DNA of 64,000 bases from Kribbella aluminosa (GTDB lineage: Bacteria; Actinomycetota; Actinomycetes; Propionibacteriales; Kribbellaceae): positions 3,596,001 through 3,660,000 of the forward strand of contig NZ_JAGINT010000002.1 in NCBI RefSeq assembly GCF_017876295.1, given 5' to 3'. Shown here in pieces: positions 9,479-18,515 of the stretch (positions are counted from its first letter, which is position 1; the number at the start of each line of letters is the position of its first letter). Both the position numbers and the translations under genes were made by a program. Under the pieces are notes generated by a model. The model saw nothing but the letters and a program-made list of their open reading frames with translations. It was not told where the DNA came from and did not search any database.

Positions 9479-10106
9479 AGCTCAGGTGGGTCACGCCGCT
9501 CGGCGAGGACACCGCCTGGATGTCGAAGGTCTGCTCGAGCGACTCCTGCTCGTCCCACAGCCGGACCCCGCGGCCGAGCACGATCGGGACCACGGCCAAG
9601 TGCATGTAGTCGACCAGACCCGCGGCCAGGAACTCGCGGATCACCGTCGCCCCACCACCCAGCCGTACGTCGGTGTCACCGGCCGCCGCCCGGGCCTGCG
9701 CCAGCACCTCTTCCGGCGTCGCGTCGACGAAGTGGAACGTCGTACCGCCGTCCATTTCGACCGACGGGCGCGGGCGGTGGGTGAGTACGAACACCGGGCT
9801 GTGGTACGGCGGGTTCGGACCCCACCACCCCGTCCAGCCGGCATCGTCCTGCCAGCCGGGCGGGCCGAACTTGTTCGCGCCCATGATCTCGGCGCCGATA
9901 CCGGGTTCGTGCTGCTCGGCGAACGCGTTGTCGACGCCCTGGGTACCGCCGGGCAGGCCGTCCTTCGAACGGAAGTACCTGGTGCCGACGAACCACTCGT
10001 GCAGCCGTTCGCCGGCGTGACCGAACGGCGTCTCCCTGGACTGGCCCGCACCGGTGCCGAACCCGTCCAGGGAGATCGCGAAGTTGTGAATCCGGACCTG
10101 TGACAT
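9465..10106 (-). CDS. Dihydrofolate reductase / RibD C-terminal family protein
   Basis: Predicted NADPH-dependent reductase of the RibD C-terminal (YyaP/YwjB-like) superfamily, 213 residues from the ATG at 10106 (MSQVRIHNFAISLDGF), chosen because AGGAGGAG lies just upstream; an in-frame ATG at 10136 is less likely. Family hallmarks are the ISLDGF opening, the IMGANKFGP segment, VFVLTHRPR, and DVRLGGGATVIREFLAAGLVD, the nucleotide-binding loop and following helix. Biosynthetic DHFR activity is not implied. It overlaps the convergent DUF418 gene. Confidence 0.87.
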   Translation of the reverse strand: MSQVRIHNFAISLDGFGTGAGQSRETPFGHAGERLHEWFVGTRYFRSKDGLPGGTQGVDNAFAEQHEPGIGAEIMGANKFGPPGWQDDAGWTGWWGPNPPYHSPVFVLTHRPRPSVEMDGGTTFHFVDATPEEVLAQARAAAGDTDVRLGGGATVIREFLAAGLVDYMHLAVVPIVLGRGVRLWDEQESLEQTFDIQAVSSPSGVTHLSFTRK

Positions 10107-10169
10107 GTGGATGCTCCTCCTGGTGGATGCTGTCACCCAACGGTCGGAGCCGTCACCGTCACCTTGACA

Positions 10170-10838
10170 TCAAATGACCGCGGCCACGCGATCCCGCAGT
10201 TCCGGGAGGCGCGCATAGAAGACGTCGCCCGGGCACTCGGTGGTGTTGTAGTCGCGGTGCCCGACGATCGCGGCATGCGGGTCGAGGCCGTACTTCGTGC
10301 ACAGCCAGGCGCACGTCAGCACCGACATGTCGAACAGCGCGACCGTCACGTTCTCGGTGACGTAGATGCCCTCGTGCTCGATGCCGATCGTGTGGCTGTT
10401 CTGGTTCGCGGTCTGGGCGCCGAGCACGTTCTGCCCGTTGTTGATCGCCGACAACGACTTGCTCCGGCCCTCCATCAGGAACCCGCCGCGGCTGATCGTG
10501 AGCTGGTTGCCGATGTCGATCCAGCCGTTGGTGTCCATGTGCAGGTCCTGGATCCAGTGCTGCACCTTGTACGCCGCGGCCAGCGAGTAGTCGGTGACGT
10601 TCGGGCTCGCGGTGTGGTGGATGACGATGTGGTCGGGTTTCGCGATCACCTGGGTGGCGGACTTGGGCGGGCGCGCCGACCACTCGGTGCGCGTGTAGCA
10701 GCGCGGCGCGGGAGCCGCGTGGGCTGCTGTGGGCAGTGTCGCAGCTGCGAGTCCACCGAGCAGTACGCCGCCGGCGCTCGCGCCGAGCAGGGTACGCCGG
10801 GCGACCCGGGCACGTTGGATATTTTCTGGGGCGGTCAT
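10170..10838 (-). CDS. Tat-exported N-acetylmuramoyl-L-alanine amidase (PGRP-type)
   Basis: Predicted zinc amidase of the peptidoglycan-recognition/amidase-2 family that cuts the bond between MurNAc and the stem peptide. A twin-arginine signal (Arg14-Arg15 in ARRTLLGASAGG, then a hydrophobic stretch to an AHA site near residue 41) points to Tat export. Zinc-site residues are present: the IVIHHT His pair (74/75), His194 in VGHRDY and Cys202 in TECPG. At 222 residues the catalytic domain is complete, unlike the truncated relative at 56442-56888. Role in wall turnover is inferred from the family. Confidence 0.9.
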   Translation of the reverse strand: MTAPENIQRARVARRTLLGASAGGVLLGGLAAATLPTAAHAAPAPRCYTRTEWSARPPKSATQVIAKPDHIVIHHTASPNVTDYSLAAAYKVQHWIQDLHMDTNGWIDIGNQLTISRGGFLMEGRSKSLSAINNGQNVLGAQTANQNSHTIGIEHEGIYVTENVTVALFDMSVLTCAWLCTKYGLDPHAAIVGHRDYNTTECPGDVFYARLPELRDRVAAVI

Positions 10839-10960
10839 GTATAGGAAAATTCCCTACGCGCAAGCCCTCCAAACCGGAATGACCCAATGACCGGCGTGAC
10901 TGACGGTGAGCGGACGGGTGGGCGCGCAAGCTGCCCGCGGTCGGCGGGGCGTCCCGCTGT

Positions 10961-11368
10961 TCAGGCCGCGATACCCGAGAGGCCGAAGACCAGTCCGAAC
11001 ACGGCCGGCAGGCCGAGCAGCAGGCCGGCGCGTAGCTTGAACCGGCGTCCGCCGGGACCCGGGGTCCGGACGACCCGGGAGAGCACCGCACCGGCGTACC
11101 CGAAAACCAGGGCGGCGAGCAGGATCTGCCGGGTCGGCAGGTCGGTCGCGTCGTGATGGGTGATCCCGAGCGTCACCAGGCCCGGGCAGCAGAACGCCAC
11201 CATGCCGAACCCGAGCTCCGGGACCGGCAGCCAGCGGCGGCCGAGGACGTCCTGCTCGGCCGGTCGTTTCCGGCGCAGCGAACGGGCGAACCGGGCGGTG
11301 CTGACGATCAGGTCGCTCAGGCAGAGGATCGCCGCGACGATCAGAGCGGTGTGAAAGATCGGCTGCAC
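10961..11368 (-). CDS. Small hypothetical membrane protein
   Basis: 135-residue protein with three to four predicted transmembrane helices: an N-terminal helix (FHTALIVAAILCLSDLIV), a central segment with FGMVAFCCPGLVTLGI, then LLAALVFGYAGAVL and a C-terminal LLLGLPAVFGLVFGLSG. A short basic loop (RSLRRKRP) separates the first two. I do not recognise a named family. It is divergent from glnA2 with about 110 bp between the starts. Codon use matches its neighbours, so it is probably real. Confidence 0.68.
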   Translation of the reverse strand: MQPIFHTALIVAAILCLSDLIVSTARFARSLRRKRPAEQDVLGRRWLPVPELGFGMVAFCCPGLVTLGITHHDATDLPTRQILLAALVFGYAGAVLSRVVRTPGPGGRRFKLRAGLLLGLPAVFGLVFGLSGIAA

Positions 11369-11482
11369 AAGGGGACACGCTAGGCCCTGAGAGCCGCACT
11401 GTCCGGCCGGGCACGTAACGTCTGCTTAACAAGAGCGGGGCACACTGTGAGAGACCCCGATCGAGCTCGGAAAGGTGGGCTG

Positions 11483-12823
11483 ATGGACAAGCAGCAGGAG
11501 TTCGTGCTGCGCGCGCTGGAGGAGCGCGACGTACGGTTCGTGCGGCTCTGGTTCACCGATGTGCTCGGGTTCCTGAAGTCGGTCGCGGTGGCGCCGGCCG
11601 AGCTGGAGGGCGCGTTCGCCGAGGGGCTCGGGTTCGACGGGTCGGCGATCGAGGGGTTCGCCCGGGTGACCGAGGCGGACATGCTGGCCAAACCGGACCC
11701 GTCGACGTTCCAGATCCTGCCGTGGCGCGGCGAGACGATGGGCACCGCGCGGATGTTCTGCGACATCAACATGCCGGACGGGTCCGCGTCCTTCGCCGAC
11801 CCGCGGCACGTGCTGAAGCGGACGCTGACAAAGGCCGCCGACCTCGGGTTCACGTTCTACACGCACCCGGAGATCGAGTTCTACCTGTTCAAGTCGCTGA
11901 CCGGCGCGCCCGGGACGACGCCGGAGCCGGTCGACTCGTCGGGGTACTTCGACCACACGCCGCAGGGCATCGGCAACGACTTCCGCCGCGAGGCGATCAC
12001 GATGCTGGAGTCGATGGGCATCTCGGTCGAGTTCAGCCACCACGAGGGCGGGCCGGGCCAGCAGGAGATCGACCTGCGGTACGCCGACGCGCTGTCGACC
12101 GCCGACAACATCATGACGTTCCGCGTCGTGGTGAAGGAGGTGGCGCTCTCGCAGGGCATCTACGCGTCGTTCATGCCGAAGCCGCTGTCCGACCAGCCGG
12201 GCTCCGGGATGCACACCCACATGTCGCTGTTCGAGGGCGACCGGAACGCGTTCTTCGAGGGCGGCGCGCAGTACCAGCTGTCGAAGACCGGGCGGGCGTT
12301 CATCGCCGGGCTGCTGCACCACGCGGGCGAGATCACCGCGGTCACCAACCAGTGGGTGAACTCGTACAAGCGGCTCGCGGTCGGCGACGAGGCGCCGTCG
12401 TTCGTGTCCTGGGGGCACAACAACCGGTCCGCGCTGGTCCGCGTGCCGATGTACAAGCCGCACAAGGGGCAGTCGTCGCGTGTCGAGTTCCGCTCACTGG
12501 ACTCGGCGGCGAATCCGTACCTGGCGTTCGCGCTGATGCTGGCCGCCGGCCTGAAGGGGATCGAGGAGGGGTACGAGCTGCCCAGGGAGGTCGAGGAGGA
12601 CATCTGGTCCCTCACCTCCCGCGAGCGCAGGGCCCTCGGCATCAAGCCGCTGCCCGGCAGCCTGGCCGAGGCGATCAGCGCGATGGAGGACAGCGAACTC
12701 GTCGCCGAGACACTCGGCGAGCACGTCTTCGACTTCTTCCTCCGCAACAAGCGCGCCGAGTGGCTGGACTACCGCCGCCAGGTCACCCCGTTCGAGCTCA
12801 ACAAGCTGCTCCCGGTGCTCTAG
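11483..12823 (+). CDS. glnA2: Glutamine synthetase, type I alpha-like (GlnA2)
   Basis: Condenses glutamate and ammonia with ATP to glutamine. It is 446 residues from the ATG at 11483 (MDKQQEFVLR), favoured over an in-frame upstream codon because AAAGGTGG precedes it. GS signatures: GFDGSAIEGF, the NRSALVRVP block, and Glu/His metal ligands in HPEIEFYL and GSGMHTHMSLF. The C-terminal region (YELPREVEEDIWSLTSRERR) lacks the NLYDLPP-like adenylylation loop of the main GlnA1, so it should not be a GlnE substrate. The glnA2-glnE neighbourhood is typical of actinomycetes. It ends 4 bp inside the convergent yiaA-like gene. Confidence 0.95.
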   Translation: MDKQQEFVLRALEERDVRFVRLWFTDVLGFLKSVAVAPAELEGAFAEGLGFDGSAIEGFARVTEADMLAKPDPSTFQILPWRGETMGTARMFCDINMPDGSASFADPRHVLKRTLTKAADLGFTFYTHPEIEFYLFKSLTGAPGTTPEPVDSSGYFDHTPQGIGNDFRREAITMLESMGISVEFSHHEGGPGQQEIDLRYADALSTADNIMTFRVVVKEVALSQGIYASFMPKPLSDQPGSGMHTHMSLFEGDRNAFFEGGAQYQLSKTGRAFIAGLLHHAGEITAVTNQWVNSYKRLAVGDEAPSFVSWGHNNRSALVRVPMYKPHKGQSSRVEFRSLDSAANPYLAFALMLAAGLKGIEEGYELPREVEEDIWSLTSRERRALGIKPLPGSLAEAISAMEDSELVAETLGEHVFDFFLRNKRAEWLDYRRQVTPFELNKLLPVL

Positions 12824-13110
12824 GCCGCGTCGACCTTGAACGGGTCGTGCTCGGTGAGGAGCTTGTCGAGGCGGGCCTGGTCGACGCGGCTGCTGACCTC
12901 GGTGACCTCCTGGCGGTCGCGGACCACCTTGCAGAGCACGACCGTCGAGGTGACGACGTACAGCAGGCCGAGGGTGAGGAAGGCGCGCACCCACGGCGTG
13001 GCCGGGAGGTAGACCAGGCCGATCGCCATCGCGGTGAGCGAGATGCCGAACGAAGCGACGGCCTGGGCGTAGAACGCTGCGGTCTGCTGGGGCTGGATGC
13101 GTTTCGTCAT
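12820..13110 (-). CDS. YiaA/YiaB-like two-helix membrane protein
   Basis: 96-residue membrane protein from ATG 13110 (MTKRIQPQQTAAFYAQ). It matches the YiaA/B two-transmembrane-helix domain: FYAQAVASFGISLTAMAIGL, the short loop YLPATPWVRAFL, then LGLLYVVTSTVVLCKVVRD. The cytoplasmic tail EVTEVSSRVDQARLDKLL is charged. Function is unknown in all organisms. An in-frame start 48 bp upstream is less likely. It converges on glnA2 with a 4-bp overlap. Confidence 0.83.
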   Translation of the reverse strand: MTKRIQPQQTAAFYAQAVASFGISLTAMAIGLVYLPATPWVRAFLTLGLLYVVTSTVVLCKVVRDRQEVTEVSSRVDQARLDKLLTEHDPFKVDAA

Positions 13111-13170
13111 GCCCTGATCGTCGGTGCGCGGGCGCACCCGCCGCATGAGTGGAACCACTCAACCGCGGGC

Positions 13171-13669
13171 TCAGACTCCGGCGGGTTGTGACGTGGTGTC
13201 GTCCGAAGCGTGCTGGGAGGTCCAGCGGGCCCGCGGCGGTCGAGTGGCGGTACGGCGGCTCCGTGGGCGGCGGCGCGTCCACGACGAGCGGTACGGCGGC
13301 AACCGGTTGGGGTACGGCGACCGGCGTACCGTCGGGGGCCAGCGCGCTGATCTCTTCCACGGTGAGCAGCCCGACCGGGCGCACGCCTTCGGTGATCACC
13401 ACGATGCAGCCGGGGATCACCTGCTGGGCGCGGTTCGCCTTACCGGGAACGAGAATCCCTTCGGCGGGCGTCCGCCAGGCGCCGGGCGCGAACCGGCGCA
13501 GCGCGATCCCGGCCTGCCCGTCCTCCGGGGTCCGCGGCGGAAGGTACGCCGTCGCGGTGTAGTCGTAGTCGTAGTCCGGCTCCGGCGGCCCGGACACGCG
13601 TCCGCCCTGCTGGGGTGTCAACCACACCACCGTGCCGACCACGGCGAGCGACCCCGTCATCATGACCAT
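13171..13669 (-). CDS. Hypothetical membrane-anchored protein, 3' end uncertain (possible frameshift)
   Basis: Starts MVMMTGSLAVVGTVVWLTP, a probable single anchor, followed by an acidic/Tyr stretch (PDYDYDYTATAYLPP) and an ordered part with RTPAEGILVPGK, IPGCIVVITEG and VGLLTVEEISAL. In the starting frame there is no stop until 12494, which would run out of phase through the yiaA-like gene and antisense to glnA2; that is implausible. A neighbouring frame ends cleanly at 13171-13173 after a plausible tail (WTSQHASDDTTSQPAGV). A one-base indel around 13210-13260 would join the two. I do not recognise the family. Confidence 0.45.
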
Positions 13670-13833
13670 GGACAGCCATCATGCCGACTACTCAGCGAAT
13701 CCGCTACACGACACCGTGTATTCCCTGCAATCCCCCCGAGATCCAGTCGCGACTTTGAGCACCCACCGACCATTCTGAGCGGCTCGAGACGGTTGGTGCG
13801 TTCTCAAGGATGGGGATTGGGTAGCCTGCGGGG

Positions 13834-16800
13834 GTGGCTGAGGGTCGGAGAGGGTCGTGGGAGGGACGGCTGGTCCGGCTCGGGTTCGAGGACCCGCTGC
13901 GGGCGGCCGGGATGCTGGAGAACCTGGACGCCCTCGACTCGCACAGCCCGCTGGCGTCCGAGCAGCTGATCACCACGCTCTCGGAGTCCGCCGACCCGGA
14001 CCTCGCGCTGCTCGGGCTCTGCACGATGGCCGAGGCGCTGTACCGGCACGGGCACGACATCGCCGCCTTCGCGCGCACGCTGGAGATGGACGCCGACTTC
14101 CGCCGCCGGCTCGTCTACGTGCTCGGCGCCAGTGAGGCGCTCGGCCGGCACCTCAGCCTGCATCCGCGGCACTGGTACGACCTCGCCGACCCGGCGCTGG
14201 CCGGAGCCCGCCCGTCGATGGACGACGTCGCGGCCCGGCTCGCCACCGCGATCGACGCGGACAACCCGATCGACGCGCTCCGGGTCGAGTACCGGCGGCT
14301 GCTGCTCCGGCTCGCGGCCCGCGACCTCGCCGAGGGTCTGCTCGTCGACGAGGTCGCCGCGGTGCTCGCGGACCTGGCCGGCGGCGCCCTGGAGACCGCG
14401 CTGCACATCGCCCGGAACCAGTACTTCGCCGCGCACCCCGGCGCCGCCGACTGCCGGCTCGCGATCATTGCCATGGGCAAGTGCGGTGGCCGGGAGCTCA
14501 ACTATGTCAGCGATGTCGACGTACTGTTCGTCGCCGAGCCGCTGGAGGGCGACCCGGAGGCGCCGGCGCTGAAGACCGCGACCCAGCTCGCCGCGGCGGC
14601 GATGCGGATCTGCTCGGCGCACACCGGCGAAGGCACACTCTGGCCGGTCGATGCCGCGCTCCGCCCGGAAGGCAAGTCCGGCCCGCTGGTCCGTACGATC
14701 GACAGCCATCTCGCGTACTACCAGCGCTGGGCGAAGACGTGGGAGTTCCAGGCCCTGCTCAAGGCCCGTCCGGTCGCCGGTGACGCGGAGCTCGGCCGCG
14801 AGTACTCCGCGAAGATCGGCGGCCTGGCCTGGTCCGCCGCGGACCGGACGGGCTTTGTCGACGATGTCCAGGCGATGCGCCGGCGCGTCATCGACCACAT
14901 CCCGGCCGCGGACGTCGACCGGCAGCTGAAGCTCGGCCCGGGCGGGCTGCGCGACGTCGAGTTCGCCGTACAGCTCCTGCAGCTCGTGCACGGCCGCAGC
15001 GACGAGTCGGTCCGCAGCGGTACGACGCTGGTCGCGCTGGAGGCCTTGACGAAGAGCGGGTACGTCGGGCGCACGGACGGCGCGGTGCTCGCGGACGCGT
15101 ACCGCTTCCTCCGGTCGATGGAGCACCGCATCCAGCTGTACCGCCTCCGCCGTACCCATCAGGTCCCCGACGACGAGGCCGACCTGCGCCGGCTCGGCCG
15201 CTCGCTCGGCTTCACGAAGAACCCGGTCACCGACCTGACCGCCGCCTGGAAGAAGCACGCGCTCGAGGTACGCCGCCTGCACGAGAAGCTGTTCTACCGC
15301 CCGCTGCTCGCGGCGGTCGCGCGCATCCCGGGCGACGAGGTACGGCTGACGCCGGAAGCGGCGAGGCAGCGCCTGACGGCCCTCGGGTACGTCGACCCCG
15401 CGTCCGCCCTGCGGCACATCGAGGCCCTGTCCGAGGGAGTGTCGCGGCGCTCGTCGATCCAGCGGGCGTTGCTGCCCGCGATGCTCGGCTGGTTCGCCGA
15501 GTCGCCCGACCCGGACGCCGGCCTGCTGGCGTTCCGGACGATCTCGGACGCGCTCGGCTCCACGCCCTGGTACCTCCGCCAGCTCCGCGACGAAGGGGCG
15601 TCCGCAGAGCGGCTCGCGCACCTGCTGGCCAGCGGCCGGTACGCCGTCGACCTGCTGCAACGCGCACCGGAGGCGACCGCGATGCTCGCCGACGAACGCG
15701 AGCTGACGCCCCGCACCCAGGAGGCGCTGCTGACCGAGATGTACGCCGCCGCGCGCCGGCAGGACTCGCCGGAGGCGGCCGTCGCGGCGATCCGGGCCGT
15801 ACGGCGCCGGGAGCTCTTCCGCATCGCCGCCGCCGACCTGTCCGGGCTGCTCGATGTGGAGACGGTCGGGGAGGCGCTCACCATCACCTCGGTCTGCACG
15901 CTGACGACCGCGCTCGAGGTCGCCCGCAAGGCCGTCGCGCAGCGTCTGCTTCCTTCGGGAGAACCGGAGCCGACCCGGATGTCGATCGTGGCGATGGGCC
16001 GGTTCGGCGGGCACGAGCTCGGGTACGGCAGCGACGCCGACGTGATGTTCGTCCACGACCCGCTGCCGGGCGCGGACGAGAAGCAGGCGACGGATTTCGC
16101 GACCCAGGCGGCGACCGAGCTGCGCCGGATGCTCGCGCTGCCCGGTGCCGATCCGGCGGTCGCGATCGACGCGGACCTGCGCCCGGAAGGCCGGCAGGGT
16201 CCGCTGGTGCGGACGCTCGCCTCGTACGCCTCGTACTACGCCCGCTGGTCGGCGGTCTGGGAGGCGCAGGCGCTGCTCCGGGCCGATCCGCTGTGCGGCG
16301 ACGCCGACCTGTGCCAGTCGTTCCGCGAGCTGATCGACCCGCTGCGCTACCCGGAGAACGGGATCAGCGAGCGGGACGTGATGGAGATCCGCCGGATCAA
16401 GGCGCGCGTCGACGCCGAACGCCTGCCGCGCGGCGCCGACCCGGCGACCCACACCAAGCTCGGTCGCGGCGGGCTGGCCGACATCGAGTGGACGGTCCAG
16501 CTCCTCCAGCTCCGCGAGGCGCACCGGGTTCCGAGCCTCCGGACCACCCGTACGCTCGGGGCGCTCCGGGGCCGGCGTCGAGGCGAACCTCGTCGACCCG
16601 TCCGAGGCCGACACGCTGAGCGCAGCCTGGGAGCTGGCCAGCCGGATCCGGAACGCGATCATGCTGGTCCGCGCCCGCCCCGGAGACTCGCTCCCGCAGG
16701 ACCCTCGCGACCTGGGCGCGGTGGCCCGGATCTGCGGCTACCCGCCCGGCGAGTCCGGCCGCTTCGCCGACGACTACCTCCGCACCACCCGCCGTGCGCA

Positions 16801-16834
16801 CAACACGGTGGCGCACCTGTTCTGGGACGACTGA
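13834..16834 (+). pseudogene. glnE: Bifunctional glutamine synthetase adenylyltransferase/deadenylyltransferase, one-base frameshift
   Basis: GlnE attaches and removes AMP on glutamine synthetase in response to nitrogen status. Two nucleotidyltransferase domains are present: GKCGGRELNYVSDVDVLFV from residue 215 and GRFGGHELGYGSDADVMFV from 722, each followed by an all-alpha GlnE domain. The frame is intact to about residue 911, then a GGGG run at 16568-16571 shifts it. With one G fewer the sequence continues LRAGVEANLVDPSEADTL and ends HNTVAHLFWDD at 16834, giving a normal 999-residue protein. Unrepaired, the frame runs on to 17778 and swallows the next gene, an obvious artefact. Start is GTG 13834. 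Either a sequencing indel or a true C-terminal lesion. Confidence 0.9.
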
Positions 16835-16837
16835 CCC

Positions 16838-16937
16838 GTACCGAAGAACGGGCAGTCCCCCCGCTCCACGGCCATTGTCTCCACAGCCCACGCCTGCGCT
16901 GTCGCGCCGGAGCCGACCACTGCCAGTTCTTCGGTAC
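16838..16937. repeat. 100-bp element bounded by 19-bp near-perfect inverted repeats
   Basis: The 19-bp arm at 16838-16856 (GTACCGAAGAACGGGCAGT) recurs inverted at 16919-16937 with one mismatch. It begins 3 bp after the restored glnE stop and encodes nothing obvious. A direct copy of CCAGTTCTTCGG follows at 16939-16950. It could act as a long terminator hairpin or be a MITE-like remnant; no target-site duplication is evident. Confidence 0.6.
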
Positions 16938-16957
16938 ACCAGTTCTTCGGCCTGACA

Positions 16958-16987
16958 TTGACAGGCAACTATTTGGTTGCCTATTGT
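16958..16987 (+). promoter_or_regulatory. Promoter with palindromic operator in its spacer, for the ArsR/SRPBCC pair
   Basis: A consensus -35 TTGACA (16958-16963) and -10 TATTGT (16982-16987) are separated by 18 bp. The spacer is itself a perfect inverted repeat, GGCAAC-N6-GTTGCC (16964-16981). Transcription would start about at the GTG of the regulator (16994), suggesting a leaderless mRNA. An ArsR dimer bound in the spacer would block RNA polymerase, so autorepression is the simplest reading. Confidence 0.72.
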
Positions 16988-16993
16988 CGAGGT

Positions 16994-17308
16994 GTGGAGC
17001 TGGTGTTCAAGGCGTTGGCCGACGAGGGGCGGCGGCGGTTGCTGGACGCCCTGCGGGAGCGGAACGGGCAGAGCCTGCAGGAGTTGTCCGCGCTGCTGCC
17101 GGACCTGACCCGGCAGGGCGTCACCAAGCATCTGCGGATCCTCGAGGACGCGAACCTCCTGGTCACGGTCAAGCGCGGCCGGCACAAGCTCCACTACCTG
17201 AACCCGGTGCCGATCAACGAGATCGCCGAACGGTGGCTGAGCAACTACGAGCGCGACAAACTCCGCGCCCTCAGCGCACTGAAAGCAGCCCTGGAGGAGA
17301 ACCCATGA
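16994..17308 (+). CDS. ArsR-family winged-helix transcriptional regulator
   Basis: 104-residue DNA-binding repressor from GTG 16994 (MELVFKALADEGRRRLLDAL), the start that fits both the family and the promoter just upstream. Recognition helix region: LPDLTRQGVTKHLRILEDANLL, then the wing VKRGRHKLHYLNPVP. No metal-binding cysteines are seen, so it belongs to the ArsR branch paired with SRPBCC proteins rather than the metal sensors. It overlaps the next gene by ATGA (17305-17308), so the two are translationally coupled. Confidence 0.9.
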   Translation: MELVFKALADEGRRRLLDALRERNGQSLQELSALLPDLTRQGVTKHLRILEDANLLVTVKRGRHKLHYLNPVPINEIAERWLSNYERDKLRALSALKAALEENP

Positions 17309-17778
17309 GCAAACCGGCCATGATTCACGTGACCTACATCGAAACCACCCCGGAGAAGCTGTGGGCGGCCCTCACCTCGGGGGCGTTCACCAAGCTGTAC
17401 TGGTTCGGCCGCCGGATCGAGTCCGACTGGTCGGTCGGCTCGCCGGTCCGGTTCTACGACAGCACAGACAGCACAGACAGCACAGACAGCACAGGCGACA
17501 GCCTCACCGACTCAGGCCAGGTCCTGGTGTACGACGAGCCGAAGACGCTCGCGTACACGTTCAAGAACGAGTTCCTGGAAGCCCGCGCGGACGAGGCCCC
17601 CGGCCGCGTCACGTTCACGATCGAGCCGGCCGGCCGGAACGTCGTGAAGCTGCAGGTCGTGCACGACGAGATCGCCGAGGACACCGTCGAGGGCTGGCGG
17701 AACGGCTGGGCCCCGATCCTCGCCAACCTCAAGACCTACCTGGAGACCAACCGAACCCTGGAGATCCGCTTCTCCTGA
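17305..17778 (+). CDS. SRPBCC (AHSA1-like) domain protein
   Basis: 157-residue START/Bet v1-like fold protein of the AHSA1 group, starting MSKPAMIHVTYIETTPEKLW and showing the family hallmarks LTSGAFTKLYWFGRRIESDW, YEEPKTLAYTF-like strand (VYDEPKTLAYTF) and a C-terminal helix WRNGWAPILANLKTYLET. Such proteins bind hydrophobic ligands; here the ligand is unknown. Coupled to the ArsR gene by ATGA overlap. Oddity: four copies of the 9-bp unit gacagcaca (17458-17493) insert DSTDSTDSTDST in a surface loop. Confidence 0.88.
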   Translation: MSKPAMIHVTYIETTPEKLWAALTSGAFTKLYWFGRRIESDWSVGSPVRFYDSTDSTDSTDSTGDSLTDSGQVLVYDEPKTLAYTFKNEFLEARADEAPGRVTFTIEPAGRNVVKLQVVHDEIAEDTVEGWRNGWAPILANLKTYLETNRTLEIRFS

Positions 17779-17810
17779 GGAGCCGTCAGACACCCCCTAA
17801 ACTTGACCTG

Positions 17811-18515
17811 GTGGGAGCAACGGATCAGGTCAGGCAGACGGGTGTGTTCAGCACCGTTCGCCGCAGTGTGCGGATGACGGCCGGGCAGCAGCGCGTCTGG
17901 GAGTCGCACTGGCCCGAGCTGGGGCATACCCAGGAGGACCTGCCGCCCGGCGTCGTCGATCTGGCCGACTGGTTCGGCCGGGAGGCTCCGACGGTGCTGG
18001 AGATCGGTTCGGGGATGGGTGACGCGACCGCACAGCTCGCGGTCGCCGCCCCGGAGGTCAACCACCTGGCCGCGGAGGTCTACCCGGCCGGCCTCGGGCA
18101 GCTGATGCTCTGGGTGGAGAAGTACGACCTCGACAACGTCCGCCTGCTGCAGGGCGACGCGCTGGCCTTCCTGCGCGACCACGTCACCCCCGGCGCGCTG
18201 GCCGGCGTACGGATCTACTTCCCGGACCCGTGGCCGAAGAAGCGGCACCACAAGCGCCGCCTGGTCACGCCGCCGTTCGTCGCGCTGGTCGCGTCCCGCC
18301 TGCAGCCCGGCGGAACGTTGCACCTGGCAACGGACTGGGCGGACTACGCCGACCGGATGCTGGCGGCCTGCGCGGCCGAGCCGTCGCTGCGCAACTCCTA
18401 CGACGGCTGGGCCCCACGCCCCGCCTGGCGTCCGGTCACCAAGTTCGAGTCCCGCGCCCAGGCGGAAGGCCGCGACGTCCGCGACCTCCTCTTCACCAAG
18501 CGGACCGACTGGTGA
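17811..18515 (+). CDS. trmB: tRNA (guanine-N7-)-methyltransferase
   Basis: Uses S-adenosylmethionine to make m7G46 in the variable loop of tRNAs. 234 residues from GTG 17811. The SAM-binding motif is VLEIGSGMGDAT, followed by AAEVYPAGLGQL (acidic ribose contact) and the TrmB signature IYFPDPWPKKRHHKRR. The C-terminus has LATDWADYADRML and TKFESRAQAEGRDVRDLLF, as in the family. The extended frame further upstream overlaps the SRPBCC gene and is not used. Its end overlaps the convergent rhamnosidase gene by 23 bp. Confidence 0.94.
   Translation: MGATDQVRQTGVFSTVRRSVRMTAGQQRVWESHWPELGHTQEDLPPGVVDLADWFGREAPTVLEIGSGMGDATAQLAVAAPEVNHLAAEVYPAGLGQLMLWVEKYDLDNVRLLQGDALAFLRDHVTPGALAGVRIYFPDPWPKKRHHKRRLVTPPFVALVASRLQPGGTLHLATDWADYADRMLAACAAEPSLRNSYDGWAPRPAWRPVTKFESRAQAEGRDVRDLLFTKRTDW

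Noticed and set aside
12494..13669. 391-codon minus-strand frame
   Set aside because: Only its first ~165 codons look like protein; the rest runs out of phase through the yiaA-like gene and antisense to glnA2.
13804..16662. 952-codon open frame on the minus strand
   Set aside because: Exact shadow of glnE; the product is Arg/Gly/Val-rich without motifs, an effect of GC-rich codon bias.
13834..17778. 1314-codon frame suggesting a GlnE-SRPBCC fusion
   Set aside because: Arises from the +1 shift at 16568-16571; it passes out of frame through the glnE tail and the ArsR gene before meeting the SRPBCC frame by chance.
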